A stretch of 64,000 nucleotides of DNA from Maricaulis sp947259345 (GTDB lineage: Bacteria; Pseudomonadota; Alphaproteobacteria; Caulobacterales; Maricaulaceae). This document shows, one piece after another, positions 57,162 through 64,000 of this stretch (positions are counted from its first letter, which is position 1; each line of letters opens with the position of its first letter). The translations under genes and the position numbers were made by a program. The notes under the pieces were generated by a model that was not told the origin of the DNA, did no database searches, and worked only from the letters and a program-made list of their open reading frames with translations. Location of the stretch: the NCBI GenBank assembly GCA_965217205.1, contig OZ244254.1, forward strand, positions 1,984,001 through 2,048,000. Direction: 5' to 3'.

Positions 57162-57646
57162 TGTCCCTGTTCATTGCCTTTCTCAGCCTAATCGGAGTGA
57201 CCATGACCCTGCAGGATGACAGCGCCATTGTGGCTCGCCATGAAACGGTCTGGCTGGCCAGCCAGCCCAGCGAAGCTGATCTCGACGCCTGGGCGGCCGA
57301 AGGCGCCCGGATGGTGATCAATTCACGCACCCGGGAGGAGACAGCCAGCTTGCCCTTCGACCTGTCCGCGGCGGTCGAAGCACGCGGCATGCGCTATGTC
57401 GAAATGCCGATCGGCGGCGCTTCCGGGGCAGACCCGGCACTGACCACACAGCTCGCAGCCCTGCTGGAGGAGACCGACGGCCCCGTTGTCATGCATTGCC
57501 GGTCCGGGACGCGTTCGGCCCATCTCTATGCCGCTCACCTGATCGCGACCGGACAAGCCGGCGACGACCCGTTCGACACCATGAGCTGGCCGGGAGGCCG
57601 GGATGGCGGAATGGTGCGCGCCTTGCTGCCACAGCAACCGGACTAG
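57161..57646 (+). CDS. DUF442/TIGR01244-type protein tyrosine phosphatase-like or sulfurtransferase-like protein
   Basis: 161 residues from ATG 57161 (GGAGGG upstream). ATG 57203, also with a GGAG site, would drop a hydrophobic N-terminus. The P-loop signature VVMHCRSGTRSA (Cys-x5-Arg) marks a PTP-like active site. LASQPSEADLDAWAAEGARMVINSRTREE is the usual DUF442 entry. Family members are annotated as phosphatases or sulfurtransferases without firm substrates. Translationally coupled to the ELM1 gene. Confidence 0.75.
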   Translation: MSLFIAFLSLIGVTMTLQDDSAIVARHETVWLASQPSEADLDAWAAEGARMVINSRTREETASLPFDLSAAVEARGMRYVEMPIGGASGADPALTTQLAALLEETDGPVVMHCRSGTRSAHLYAAHLIATGQAGDDPFDTMSWPGGRDGGMVRALLPQQPD

Positions 57647-57746
57647 GCGCGCTGCATTGGCGGGCAGGCAATTGCCGGCCAACCGCCTATATAGAAGGCC
57701 AATCCCGACTCGGGGCCCCGCCCCTGCAAGACTTTGAGGTTCGACC

Positions 57747-58691
57747 ATGTCCGAGACGCGTCACTCGCGCCTGATCATCATCGGTTCCGGCGCTGCCGGT
57801 TACACCGCCGCCATCTATGCCGCTCGCGCCATGCTCGAGCCGACCCTGATCGCCGGTCTTCAGCCGGGCGGGCAGCTGACCATCACCACCGATGTCGAGA
57901 ATTATCCCGGCTTCGCCGATGTCATCCAGGGCCCCTGGCTGATGGAGCAGATGCGCGAGCAGGCGGAAAAGGTCGGCACGGACATGGTGTCGGACATCAT
58001 TGTCGAAGCCGATCTGAAATCGCGCCCCTTCGTCCTCAAGGGCGATAGCGGCACGACCTACACCGCCGACAGCGTCATTATCGCCACCGGCGCCCAGGCC
58101 AAATGGCTGGGCCTTGAGAGCGAGCAGAAATTCCAGGGCTTCGGCGTCTCCGCCTGTGCGACCTGTGACGGTTTCTTCTATCGCGGCAAGGAAGTCGTCG
58201 TGGTCGGCGGGGGCAATACGGCTGTCGAAGAAGCCCTCTTCCTCACCAATTTCGCCTCCAAGGTCACACTCGTGCACCGCCGCGACAGCCTGCGCGCCGA
58301 AAAGGTCATGCAGGACCGCCTGTTCAAGCACGAAAAGATCGAAATCGTCTGGGACAGCGAAGTCGAGGAAGTCCTCGGCGACAGCGATCCGGCCGGCGTG
58401 ACCGCCGTGCGGATCAAGAATGTGAAGACCGGCGCCACGACCGACATTCCGGCGCATGGCTTCTTCGTCGCGATCGGCCACGCCCCGGCGACCGAGCTTT
58501 TCATTGATCAGCTCGAGACCAAGGATGGTGGTTATCTGGTTGTCGAGCCGGGCACACCGAAGACCTCCATTCCGGGTGTCTTCGCCGCTGGCGATGTGAC
58601 CGATGATGTCTATCGCCAGGCCGTGACCGCTGCCGGCATGGGCTGTATGGCTGCCCTGGATGCCGAACGCTTCCTGGCATCACAGGAATAG
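57747..58691 (+). CDS. trxB: Thioredoxin-disulfide reductase
   Basis: 314 residues. FAD motif IIGSGAAGYTAAIYAARA, redox-active CATC (Cys137, Cys140) followed by DGFF, NADPH motif VVVVGGGNTAVEEALFL and C-terminal FAD contact GVFAAGDVTDDVYRQAVTAAGMG (shown in part). It keeps thioredoxin reduced, which in turn would serve the MsrC enzyme encoded at 11352. A TGAGG ribosome site lies 8 bases before the start. Confidence 0.96.
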   Translation: MSETRHSRLIIIGSGAAGYTAAIYAARAMLEPTLIAGLQPGGQLTITTDVENYPGFADVIQGPWLMEQMREQAEKVGTDMVSDIIVEADLKSRPFVLKGDSGTTYTADSVIIATGAQAKWLGLESEQKFQGFGVSACATCDGFFYRGKEVVVVGGGNTAVEEALFLTNFASKVTLVHRRDSLRAEKVMQDRLFKHEKIEIVWDSEVEEVLGDSDPAGVTAVRIKNVKTGATTDIPAHGFFVAIGHAPATELFIDQLETKDGGYLVVEPGTPKTSIPGVFAAGDVTDDVYRQAVTAAGMGCMAALDAERFLASQE

Positions 58692-58736
58692 CCACACCCT
58701 CGCGCTGCGGCGCGCCATGACGGGAGACCGGATGTC

Positions 58737-59303
58737 ATGCTGAACGATCTGAGCACGACCCGGAACCGCATCATGCGCGCCGCGCTCGACCTTGTTGCCG
58801 AAGACGGATTTGCCGCGGCAACCACCGCCGCGATCGCGCGCAAGACCGGGCTGGCGGAGGGCACGCTCTATCGCCATTTCCCGAGCAAGGACGAGCTCTT
58901 CGTGGCGGTCTACCGGCAGCTCAAGCAGGAAGTTTTCGAGAGCATCCAGGCCGAGACCAGACCGGACGCCTCGCTGCGCGACCGTTTCGGCCAGCTCTGG
59001 CTTGGCGTCTGGAATGCCTACCTGTCCGACGCGGCCGCCTTCACCTATGGACAGCGCTTCGGCGAAAGCCCGCTCGCGGGCAGTGAAGGCGTCGCCCATG
59101 AAGGTTTCTACCGCCATGTTGCGGCGCTGATGAGCGACGGAAAGCAGGCCGGCCTGATCAAACCCTTGCCGGCCAATGTCTTGCGCGCCTTCTTCTTTCC
59201 GCCGCTGATCTCCATGCTGAAACAGGCGCTAGCCGGTCATGACTGGGCTGCGTCCGATATCGAGGCGGCTATTGATGCCGCTTGGGACAGCTGGACGCTC
59301 TGA
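58737..59303 (+). CDS. TetR-family regulator
   Basis: 188 residues. HTH: TRNRIMRAALDLVAEDGFAAATTAAIARKTGLAEGTLYRHFPSKDELF (shown in part). The C-terminal ligand domain is of the AcrR type. The next gene on the same strand, an aldo/keto reductase, has an 18-bp palindrome in its promoter region (59353-59370), 50 bp after this gene's stop, so control of that gene is likely. Confidence 0.9.
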   Translation: MLNDLSTTRNRIMRAALDLVAEDGFAAATTAAIARKTGLAEGTLYRHFPSKDELFVAVYRQLKQEVFESIQAETRPDASLRDRFGQLWLGVWNAYLSDAAAFTYGQRFGESPLAGSEGVAHEGFYRHVAALMSDGKQAGLIKPLPANVLRAFFFPPLISMLKQALAGHDWAASDIEAAIDAAWDSWTL

Positions 59304-59352
59304 CGCTATAATTTCCCGATCGCCCTTGCATGGGTAACCAACGCCACCTATC

Positions 59353-59370
59353 TGTGAGTGAGCACTCACA
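59353..59370 (+). promoter_or_regulatory. Probable TetR operator upstream of the aldo/keto reductase
   Basis: TGTGAGTG-AG-CACTCACA, perfect 8-bp arms with a 2-bp spacer. GAGTG/CACTC half-sites are common for TetR/AcrR repressors. It lies 90 bp before the reductase start, in the 157-bp gap after tetR. Confidence 0.7.
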
Positions 59371-59460
59371 CGCAGCAAGCTTGCCAGCTGCCAAGCGGCT
59401 CGCCAGGCATCAACACCCTCGTCGCGCAAAACGGCGGCGAGCAGCGGGAGACCAGAGAAC

Positions 59461-60453
59461 ATGATGAAACGCGAAATCGGACATTCGGGCATTTTCGTGA
59501 ACGCCATCGGACTGGGCTGTATGGGCCTGTCGGAATTCTACGGCCCCGCCGTGGAAACCTCGGACGGTGTCGCCCTTTTGCATGCCGCCATCGAGGCCGG
59601 GGTCAACCATTTCGACACGGCCCAGCTCTACGGCATGGGTGCCAATGAGACATTGCTCGGAGAAGCCTTCCATGACCGCCGGGACAAGGTCGTCATCGCT
59701 ACCAAGTTCGGGCCCGTCCGTGACAAGGAGACCGGCGCCTTTCTCGATGTCGACGGGTCGGAAGCCAATATGCGCAGCGCCATCGAAGACTCCCTGCGCT
59801 TTCTCAAAACCGACCATGTTGATCTTTATTATCTGCATCGCGTCGATCTGAAGACGCCGATCGAGGACACGGTCGGTGCCATGGCGAAGCTGGTCGAAGA
59901 GGGCAAGGTGCGCGCCCTTGGCCTGTCGGAAGCCTCCGCCGACACATTGCGACGGGCCAATGCCGTGCACCCGATCTCGGCCCTTCAGTCGGAATACTCG
60001 ATCTTCTCACGCGATATCGAGGATGGGCCCCTCAAGGGTGTTCGCGATATCGGCGCCTCACTCGTCGCCTATTCCCCGCTCGGACGGGGTTTGCTGACCG
60101 GGCGCTATACGGCCGACTACAAGCCGGCGAAGGGCGATTTCCGCTCGGCGGCGACCCAGCCACGTTTCGAGGATGAGGCCTTCAAGGCCAATCTCGAACT
60201 GGTGGAAGAGGTCAAGGCCATCGCGATTGCCCACAATGCCAAGCCGGCGCAGATCGCCCTGGCCTGGGTTCTCGGTCAAGGCGAGGATATCCTGACCATT
60301 CCGGGGACAACCAAGCTGGCCAATCTGGAGTCCAACCTTCGCGGGTCCGAAATTGGCCTTGGCGGCGAGGAACGCGCACGTCTCGACGCGCTGGCTGACC
60401 AGGTCAAGGGTGCGCGGTATCCGGCCAGCCGATCAAGCAATATCAACGCCTGA
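59461..60453 (+). CDS. Aldo/keto reductase (AKR13/YakC-like)
   Basis: 330 residues. The catalytic tetrad is Asp52, Tyr57 (FDTAQLYG), Lys82 (ATKFG) and His126 (YYLHRVD). NADPH-binding features are ALQSEYSIFSRD and the C-terminal IPGTTKLANLESNLRG. It resembles YakC/AKR13-type enzymes that reduce aldehydes and ketones. Likely repressed by the TetR protein encoded before it, so induction by a reactive carbonyl is a reasonable guess. Confidence 0.92.
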   Translation: MMKREIGHSGIFVNAIGLGCMGLSEFYGPAVETSDGVALLHAAIEAGVNHFDTAQLYGMGANETLLGEAFHDRRDKVVIATKFGPVRDKETGAFLDVDGSEANMRSAIEDSLRFLKTDHVDLYYLHRVDLKTPIEDTVGAMAKLVEEGKVRALGLSEASADTLRRANAVHPISALQSEYSIFSRDIEDGPLKGVRDIGASLVAYSPLGRGLLTGRYTADYKPAKGDFRSAATQPRFEDEAFKANLELVEEVKAIAIAHNAKPAQIALAWVLGQGEDILTIPGTTKLANLESNLRGSEIGLGGEERARLDALADQVKGARYPASRSSNINA

Positions 60454-60581
60454 GGCCTTCGGTGAGATGAGGGGGAGGTGGAATTTATTTAACGCCAGTC
60501 CCCCTTGTCTTGTCACACGCTGCCGCTAGTTTCGCGCCCAATCAAGCGCCCAAACGGCGCAATCGTGACTGGAGCTTTCCC

Positions 60582-61790
60582 ATGCGTCGTTATTTTCTTG
60601 CCGGCATCGCCCTGATTGCCATTGCCTCAATCCCGGTGAGCGACGCCCAGTCCCAGCCCATGGCGGATTTCTCGATCTTCGCCGAGGCCAATGAAGACTC
60701 CAATCTGGTGATTGATCACGAAGGCTGGAGCGTGATCCTGCGCGGTATCGTCCTCAACGTACCGCCAATGGACCGCGACCCGGAGCGGACCCGCCCGGTT
60801 CAGACCGGAACCCGCATCAACACATCCAACACGACGCGCTACCGCTATGAAGGCAATCGGGTTGTCTATCACGTGCTGAACGATGAATACCGGGAGGCCA
60901 TCACCTACCAGCGCGAAGATCTCGAGGCGCTGCCGGATCAGATCGGTGGCCTGTCACGTCTCAATCGGGACGAGCAATTGGCCTATTGGTTCAATCTCTA
61001 CAATGTCGCGATCATCGAGCAGACCATGCTCAATTATCCGGTCCGCTGGATCAATCGCATGGAGGCCGACGGCACGGACGAGAATGTCTTCGAAGCCAAG
61101 ATTCTCGAAGTCGAAGGTCAGCGCCTGAGCCTGAATGATATCCGCCACAACATCGTCTACGCCAATTGGGACGATCCGCGCGTCATGTACGGTTTCTTCA
61201 ACGGGTCTGTCGGCAGTCCGGAGCTGCGCCGCTCGGCGTATACCGGTGCTGGCGTCTGGCAACAGCTTGACCAGACCGCACGGGAGTTCGTGAATGCCCT
61301 GCGCGGAGTTGAAGTGAATGACAGGGAGCTTCGCGTCTCCGAAGCCTATGATGAGGCCCGGGTCCTTTTCCCGGATTTCGAGACCGATCTGCGTCAGCAC
61401 CTGGCCCGCTACGCCAATGACGAGACAGCGGAACAGCTCGAGCCAGGCCGTCCCGTGTCAGCCCGCGTGTCCGACTGGCAGATTGCGGACATGATCAATG
61501 GCTCGCGCCGCTGCACGGGAGTTGCCGGCCCGTCGACCATGACCTCATTCGGTTTCAACAATGCCGAACAAACCCAGCAAACCGGCGTGGTTGCCAATTG
61601 CGCGACCATGCCAACCAATGCCGCCATCTTGATGTCGGCCGTGCAGCACCGGCGAATTGAACTGCTTCGCGAGGGCCGTTACGGCGAAGTCTTCACGGTA
61701 GACCTGCCAACGCTCGACACCAGCGAGCCAGGCGCGAATGAGACCGACCAGGACGAAGTTCAGGACGGGGATCAGGACGGCACCGAGTAG
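60582..61790 (+). CDS. DUF547-domain secreted protein
   Basis: 402 residues from ATG 60582 (GGAG seven bases upstream); a longer frame to 60510 lacks a signal at its start. A signal peptide ends near SDAQS. The DUF547 core is recognisable from LSRLNRDEQLAYWFNLYNVAIIEQTMLNYPV, LEVEGQRLSLNDIRHNIVY and DPRVMYGFFNGSVGSPELRRSAYTG (shown in part). The C-terminus is Asp/Glu-rich. The domain has a papain-like fold by prediction in other organisms; function unknown. Confidence 0.85.
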   Translation: MRRYFLAGIALIAIASIPVSDAQSQPMADFSIFAEANEDSNLVIDHEGWSVILRGIVLNVPPMDRDPERTRPVQTGTRINTSNTTRYRYEGNRVVYHVLNDEYREAITYQREDLEALPDQIGGLSRLNRDEQLAYWFNLYNVAIIEQTMLNYPVRWINRMEADGTDENVFEAKILEVEGQRLSLNDIRHNIVYANWDDPRVMYGFFNGSVGSPELRRSAYTGAGVWQQLDQTAREFVNALRGVEVNDRELRVSEAYDEARVLFPDFETDLRQHLARYANDETAEQLEPGRPVSARVSDWQIADMINGSRRCTGVAGPSTMTSFGFNNAEQTQQTGVVANCATMPTNAAILMSAVQHRRIELLREGRYGEVFTVDLPTLDTSEPGANETDQDEVQDGDQDGTE

Positions 61791-61859
61791 CAGGCTCGCG
61801 ATTCGCCTTTTTCCGGATAGACTGCCCCAAACCGATTCCGTACGGGGAGATGACGGGGC

Positions 61860-62753
61860 ATGGACTGGGACAAGCTGAAGACTTTTCATGCGGCGGCGCA
61901 GGCCGGGTCCCTGACCAAGGCTGCCGAGATGCTCGGCCTGTCGCAATCGGCTGTCAGCCGGCAGATTGCGGCGCTGGAAGACGATCTCGGCGTTACCCTC
62001 TTCCATCGCCACGCCCGTGGCCTGATTCCCACCGAACCGGGCAATCTCCTCTACGGCGCGGCGCATGAGATCGCCTCCAAGGTCGCGATCGCGGAAGCGC
62101 ATGTGCATGATGCCCGCGACGAACCGTCCGGCGAGCTAAAAGTCACGGCGCCCACAGCGCTGGGTGCGATCTGGCTGGCGCCGCGTCTCGCCGAATTTCA
62201 CGATGAATATCCCAATATCCGCATCCGCCTCATGCTGGACGACCACGAACTCGACCTGGCCGGGCTGGAAGCGGAGGTCGGGATCCGTCCCTGGCCGTCG
62301 ACACAGAATGACCTGGTCCAGCGCAAGCTGCTGTCCGTGCGCCAGCACCTCTATGCCAGCCATGACTATATCGCCCGCAAGGGCGCGCCCGCGACGCCGG
62401 CCGAGCTCGATGATCACGCCATCATTTATTACGGCCCGCCCCAGCTGGCACCGATCCCGGGTCTGGACTGGGCGGCCAAGGCCGGACGGGATCCCGACGC
62501 AGCGCCGCGTCCGGCGGTGATCGAGGTCAATACGATCTACGGGGTCATGAAAGCGGTGGAAGCCGGCATGGGCATTGCCGCCCTGCCCGACTATGTCGCC
62601 CGCGAGAACCAGAAACTCAGCCGTGTCCTGCCGGAGCTCGACGGGCCGGATTTCGAGGTCTTTTTCGTCTATCCCAGCGAATTGCGCGGCTCGCGCCGGA
62701 TTGTCGCCTTTCGCGATTTCCTGATCGAACAGGCGCGCCGCTGGCAGAGCTGA
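61860..62753 (+). CDS. LysR-family transcriptional regulator
   Basis: 297 residues. N-terminal wHTH MDWDKLKTFHAAAQAGSLTKAAEMLGLSQSAVSRQIAALEDDLG (shown in part). The C-terminal substrate-binding domain has LKVTAPTALGAIWLAPRLAEFHDEYPNIRIRL. GGGGAG precedes the start. No divergent gene is present, so its target is unclear. Confidence 0.92.
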   Translation: MDWDKLKTFHAAAQAGSLTKAAEMLGLSQSAVSRQIAALEDDLGVTLFHRHARGLIPTEPGNLLYGAAHEIASKVAIAEAHVHDARDEPSGELKVTAPTALGAIWLAPRLAEFHDEYPNIRIRLMLDDHELDLAGLEAEVGIRPWPSTQNDLVQRKLLSVRQHLYASHDYIARKGAPATPAELDDHAIIYYGPPQLAPIPGLDWAAKAGRDPDAAPRPAVIEVNTIYGVMKAVEAGMGIAALPDYVARENQKLSRVLPELDGPDFEVFFVYPSELRGSRRIVAFRDFLIEQARRWQS

Positions 62754-62921
62754 CAGACGGGTCAATTGGTCAATCACGCCGGTTTTGCGCCTGGTCCTGG
62801 CCAATTATGGCAACAATGCAGCAATGCATGACGAAAAGCATTCAGCCCTCGCGTTTCTGCATAACTGACATGCCGCCATGGCACTTCTGCCATCAGCGCA
62901 AATCGCCCATATACACACCCG

Positions 62922-63109
62922 ACGCGGCGAACAGCCGCTCCTCAGATCTCCCCATCTGAGTTTTGTGCGCCTCTCCTCCCCATTTGGGCGCGCAACATCG
63001 CGCCGGGTCCCTCTCCTCCCCTTTAGGACCCGGCGCCATCTTTTTCGGGCTTCCCCGGCCCGCTTCACAATCACTGCCCCGGCTCTCCCCAGAGCCGGGG
63101 CATTTTTTT
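62922..63109 (+). ncRNA. Candidate multi-hairpin small RNA with C-rich (anti-SD-like) loops
   Basis: Six consecutive hairpins occupy a gene-free stretch. H1 62924-62938 has loop GAACA. H2 62941-62960 has a perfect 7-bp stem and loop CTCCCC. H3 62963-62995 has 8-10 bp and a loop with CTCCTCCCC. H4 63000-63036 has a perfect 11-bp stem and loop CTCTCCTCCCCTTTA. H5 63046-63062 has loop TTCCCCG. H6 63075-63102 has a perfect 12-bp stem, loop CCCC and T7. A possible promoter is -10 TATACA (62910-62915) with CTGCCA at a 17-bp spacing (62887-62892). CCTCCCC is complementary to strong ribosome sites (GGGGAGG). The design recalls alphaproteobacterial sRNAs with CCUCCUCCC loops (alpha-r14/NfeR1, CcsR types). 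No coding frame fits. The 5' end is inferred. Confidence 0.65.
63075..63109 (+). terminator. Intrinsic terminator of the candidate sRNA
   Basis: TGCCCCGGCTCT (63075-63086) pairs perfectly with AGAGCCGGGGCA (63091-63102) around CCCC, followed by seven T (63103-63109). Confidence 0.9.
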
Positions 63110-63124
63110 GCCGAGCGCCCAGAG

Positions 63125-63152
63125 AAAAGCCCCGGCGCCAGGCACCGGGGCT
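63125..63152 (-). terminator. Intrinsic terminator of dps
   Basis: AGCCCCGG (63128-63135) pairs with CCGGGGCT (63145-63152). On the minus strand the stem is followed by TTTTCTC. It lies 25 bases after the dps stop, converging on the sRNA terminator. Confidence 0.8.
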
Positions 63153-63177
63153 CTCGTCAACGAACCGATCCGACAGA

Positions 63178-63645
63178 TCAGCCGATTGTGGACCGCAACA
63201 TCCAGGCGGATTTTTCATGCTCGGTGAGACGCGGCGTCAGGATATCCGCGGTCGCTTCATCGCCATGCTCGCCGGCCAGGTCGAGCGCCTTGCGGATCGT
63301 GGCAACAACTGTCTCATGGCCCTTGAGCAGGTCACGCAGCATGTCATTGGCGTCCTTGGCCTCGCCGCCGGACTTGATCGCCGCGGCGCTGGACATCTCG
63401 TCATAGGAGCGCGGAGCGACAACATCGAGGGCGCGGATGCGCTCGGCGATCACATCGGTCGCCATCCACAACTCGTTATACTGGGTCTCGAACAGGGCGT
63501 GCAGATCGTGAAAGCGCGGTCCGGTGACATTCCAGTGATAGACATGCGTCTTGAAGTAGAGCGCATACGTGTCTGCCAGGACGGCGGTCACAGCGCTGGC
63601 CATGGCTTCACGTTGTGCGTCGGACAGACCCATATTGATGCTCAT
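63178..63645 (-). CDS. dps: Dps-family DNA-protection/ferritin-like protein
   Basis: 155 residues from ATG 63645, with AAGGAGA six bases upstream. The ferroxidase site of Dps is visible: YHWNVTGPRFHDLHALFETQYNELW (shown in part), giving His and the Asp/Glu ligands at the dimer interface. EHEKSAWMLR ends the protein. It stores iron and protects DNA under oxidative stress or starvation. The 119-bp gap to the upstream aminotransferase has an AT-rich segment (AATTATAGAAATTATCAAT on the minus strand) suited to a regulated promoter. Confidence 0.95.
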   Translation of the reverse strand: MSINMGLSDAQREAMASAVTAVLADTYALYFKTHVYHWNVTGPRFHDLHALFETQYNELWMATDVIAERIRALDVVAPRSYDEMSSAAAIKSGGEAKDANDMLRDLLKGHETVVATIRKALDLAGEHGDEATADILTPRLTEHEKSAWMLRSTIG

Positions 63646-63764
63646 ATCATTCTCCTTGTTGTCATTCGCGTGCGGCCATGCCGCGGCGTCCTGTTCTATG
63701 TAGGCGTCCCACCTCCATAATTCAAATCAGGATTTATTGGCCCTGACATTGATAATTTCTATAA

Positions 63765-64000
63765 TTAGCGCAGCGACGCGCAGAAGCGGCGAATGCGCTT
63801 GCCGGCTTCGGTCAACGCCTCGTCGGAGGTGGCGTAGGAGATGCGAAAGCCCGGCTCGAGCCCGAATGCGACGCCCGGCACGGCGGCAACGGCTTCGGCC
63901 TCCAACAAGGCCGCGCAAAAATCCGTGTCAGTCTTGATGACACTGCCATCCGGCGCTGTCTTGCCGATCGCGCCGGAACAATCTGCAAAGATATAGAAAG
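63765..64000 (-). CDS. PLP-dependent aminotransferase, class I (C-terminal fragment; 5' part outside window)
   Basis: The stop is at 63765-63767. About 78 C-terminal residues are visible, ending GVAFGLEPGFRISYATSDEALTEAGKRIRRFCASLR (shown in full only as blocks here: GVAFG, FRISYATS, EAGKRIRRFCASL). FRISYAT includes the Arg that binds the substrate alpha-carboxylate in aspartate aminotransferase-type enzymes. The rest lies beyond base 64000. Probably aspartate aminotransferase (AatA/AspC-like). Confidence 0.8.
   Translation of the reverse strand, partial: FYIFADCSGAIGKTAPDGSVIKTDTDFCAALLEAEAVAAVPGVAFGLEPGFRISYATSDEALTEAGKRIRRFCASLR

Overview
The window looks like chromosome of a GC-rich alphaproteobacterium. 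The order rpoD - dnaG - yqeY - (TPR/sulfotransferase) - carA - ... - carB - greA, the long acidic insert in RpoD, an ELM1-family gene, and short GC-rich palindromic repeats all fit the Caulobacterales/Maricaulales/Hyphomonadaceae area. A Maricaulis-like marine, stalked or dimorphic bacterium is my best guess, from recall and not from a search. No prophage, IS element, integrase or CRISPR array was seen.

Layout. 1-7.4 kb: the start of an ArsR-methyltransferase fusion gene (runs off the left edge), a DadA-type amino acid dehydrogenase, a MarR regulator divergent from an S41 peptidase-like lipoprotein with a striking nested-palindrome operator between them, a CPBP protease, and ettA coupled to a membrane-bound LuxR protein. 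7.4-8.3 kb: about 970 bases without a gene, with two repeat elements and a structured stretch ending in an orphan terminator. 8.3-14 kb: S9 dipeptidyl peptidase, YgjP-type metallopeptidase, free Met-sulfoxide reductase, SDH-type serine protease, S1/P1 nuclease. 14.2-19 kb: a TetR-controlled RND efflux operon with two operators around its promoter. 19-21.8 kb: a 2-hydroxyacid oxidase next to a ThDP-dependent lyase. 21.8-31.4 kb: two hybrid histidine kinases, a His-rich porin, tRNA-Ile(CAT), SIMPL protein, panD, and a small operon with an M23 peptidase. 31.4-34.6 kb: YjbQ and a KAP-family P-loop NTPase that looks acquired. 34.6-52.3 kb: the housekeeping block rpoD-dnaG-yqeY and carA/carB-greA. 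A block holding a peptide-binding lipoprotein, an S8 autotransporter and an XRE/DUF2975 pair sits between carA and carB, bracketed by two long-armed inverted repeats. 52.3-64 kb: trans-acting enoyl reductase-like protein, a BlaI/M56-M23 operon, ELM1, a phosphatase-like protein, trxB, a TetR/aldo-keto reductase pair, a DUF547 protein, LysR, a candidate multi-hairpin sRNA, dps, and the end of an aminotransferase gene.

Most interesting points. (i) A predicted small RNA at about 62922-63109 has six consecutive hairpins, most with C-rich (anti-Shine-Dalgarno-like) loops, and ends in a strong terminator. (ii) The KAP NTPase carries, in its acidic linker, a 19-residue segment almost identical to the partner-binding N-terminal helix of the polar hub protein PopZ. 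(iii) An M56 (BlaR1-like) membrane metalloprotease is fused to an M23 peptidoglycan endopeptidase and paired with a BlaI repressor, which suggests a one-protein cell-wall sensor and effector. (iv) The DnaG zinc ribbon has lost three of its four ligands.

All positions come from reading the sequence. Family names come from motif recognition without database searches. Residue positions are counted by hand.
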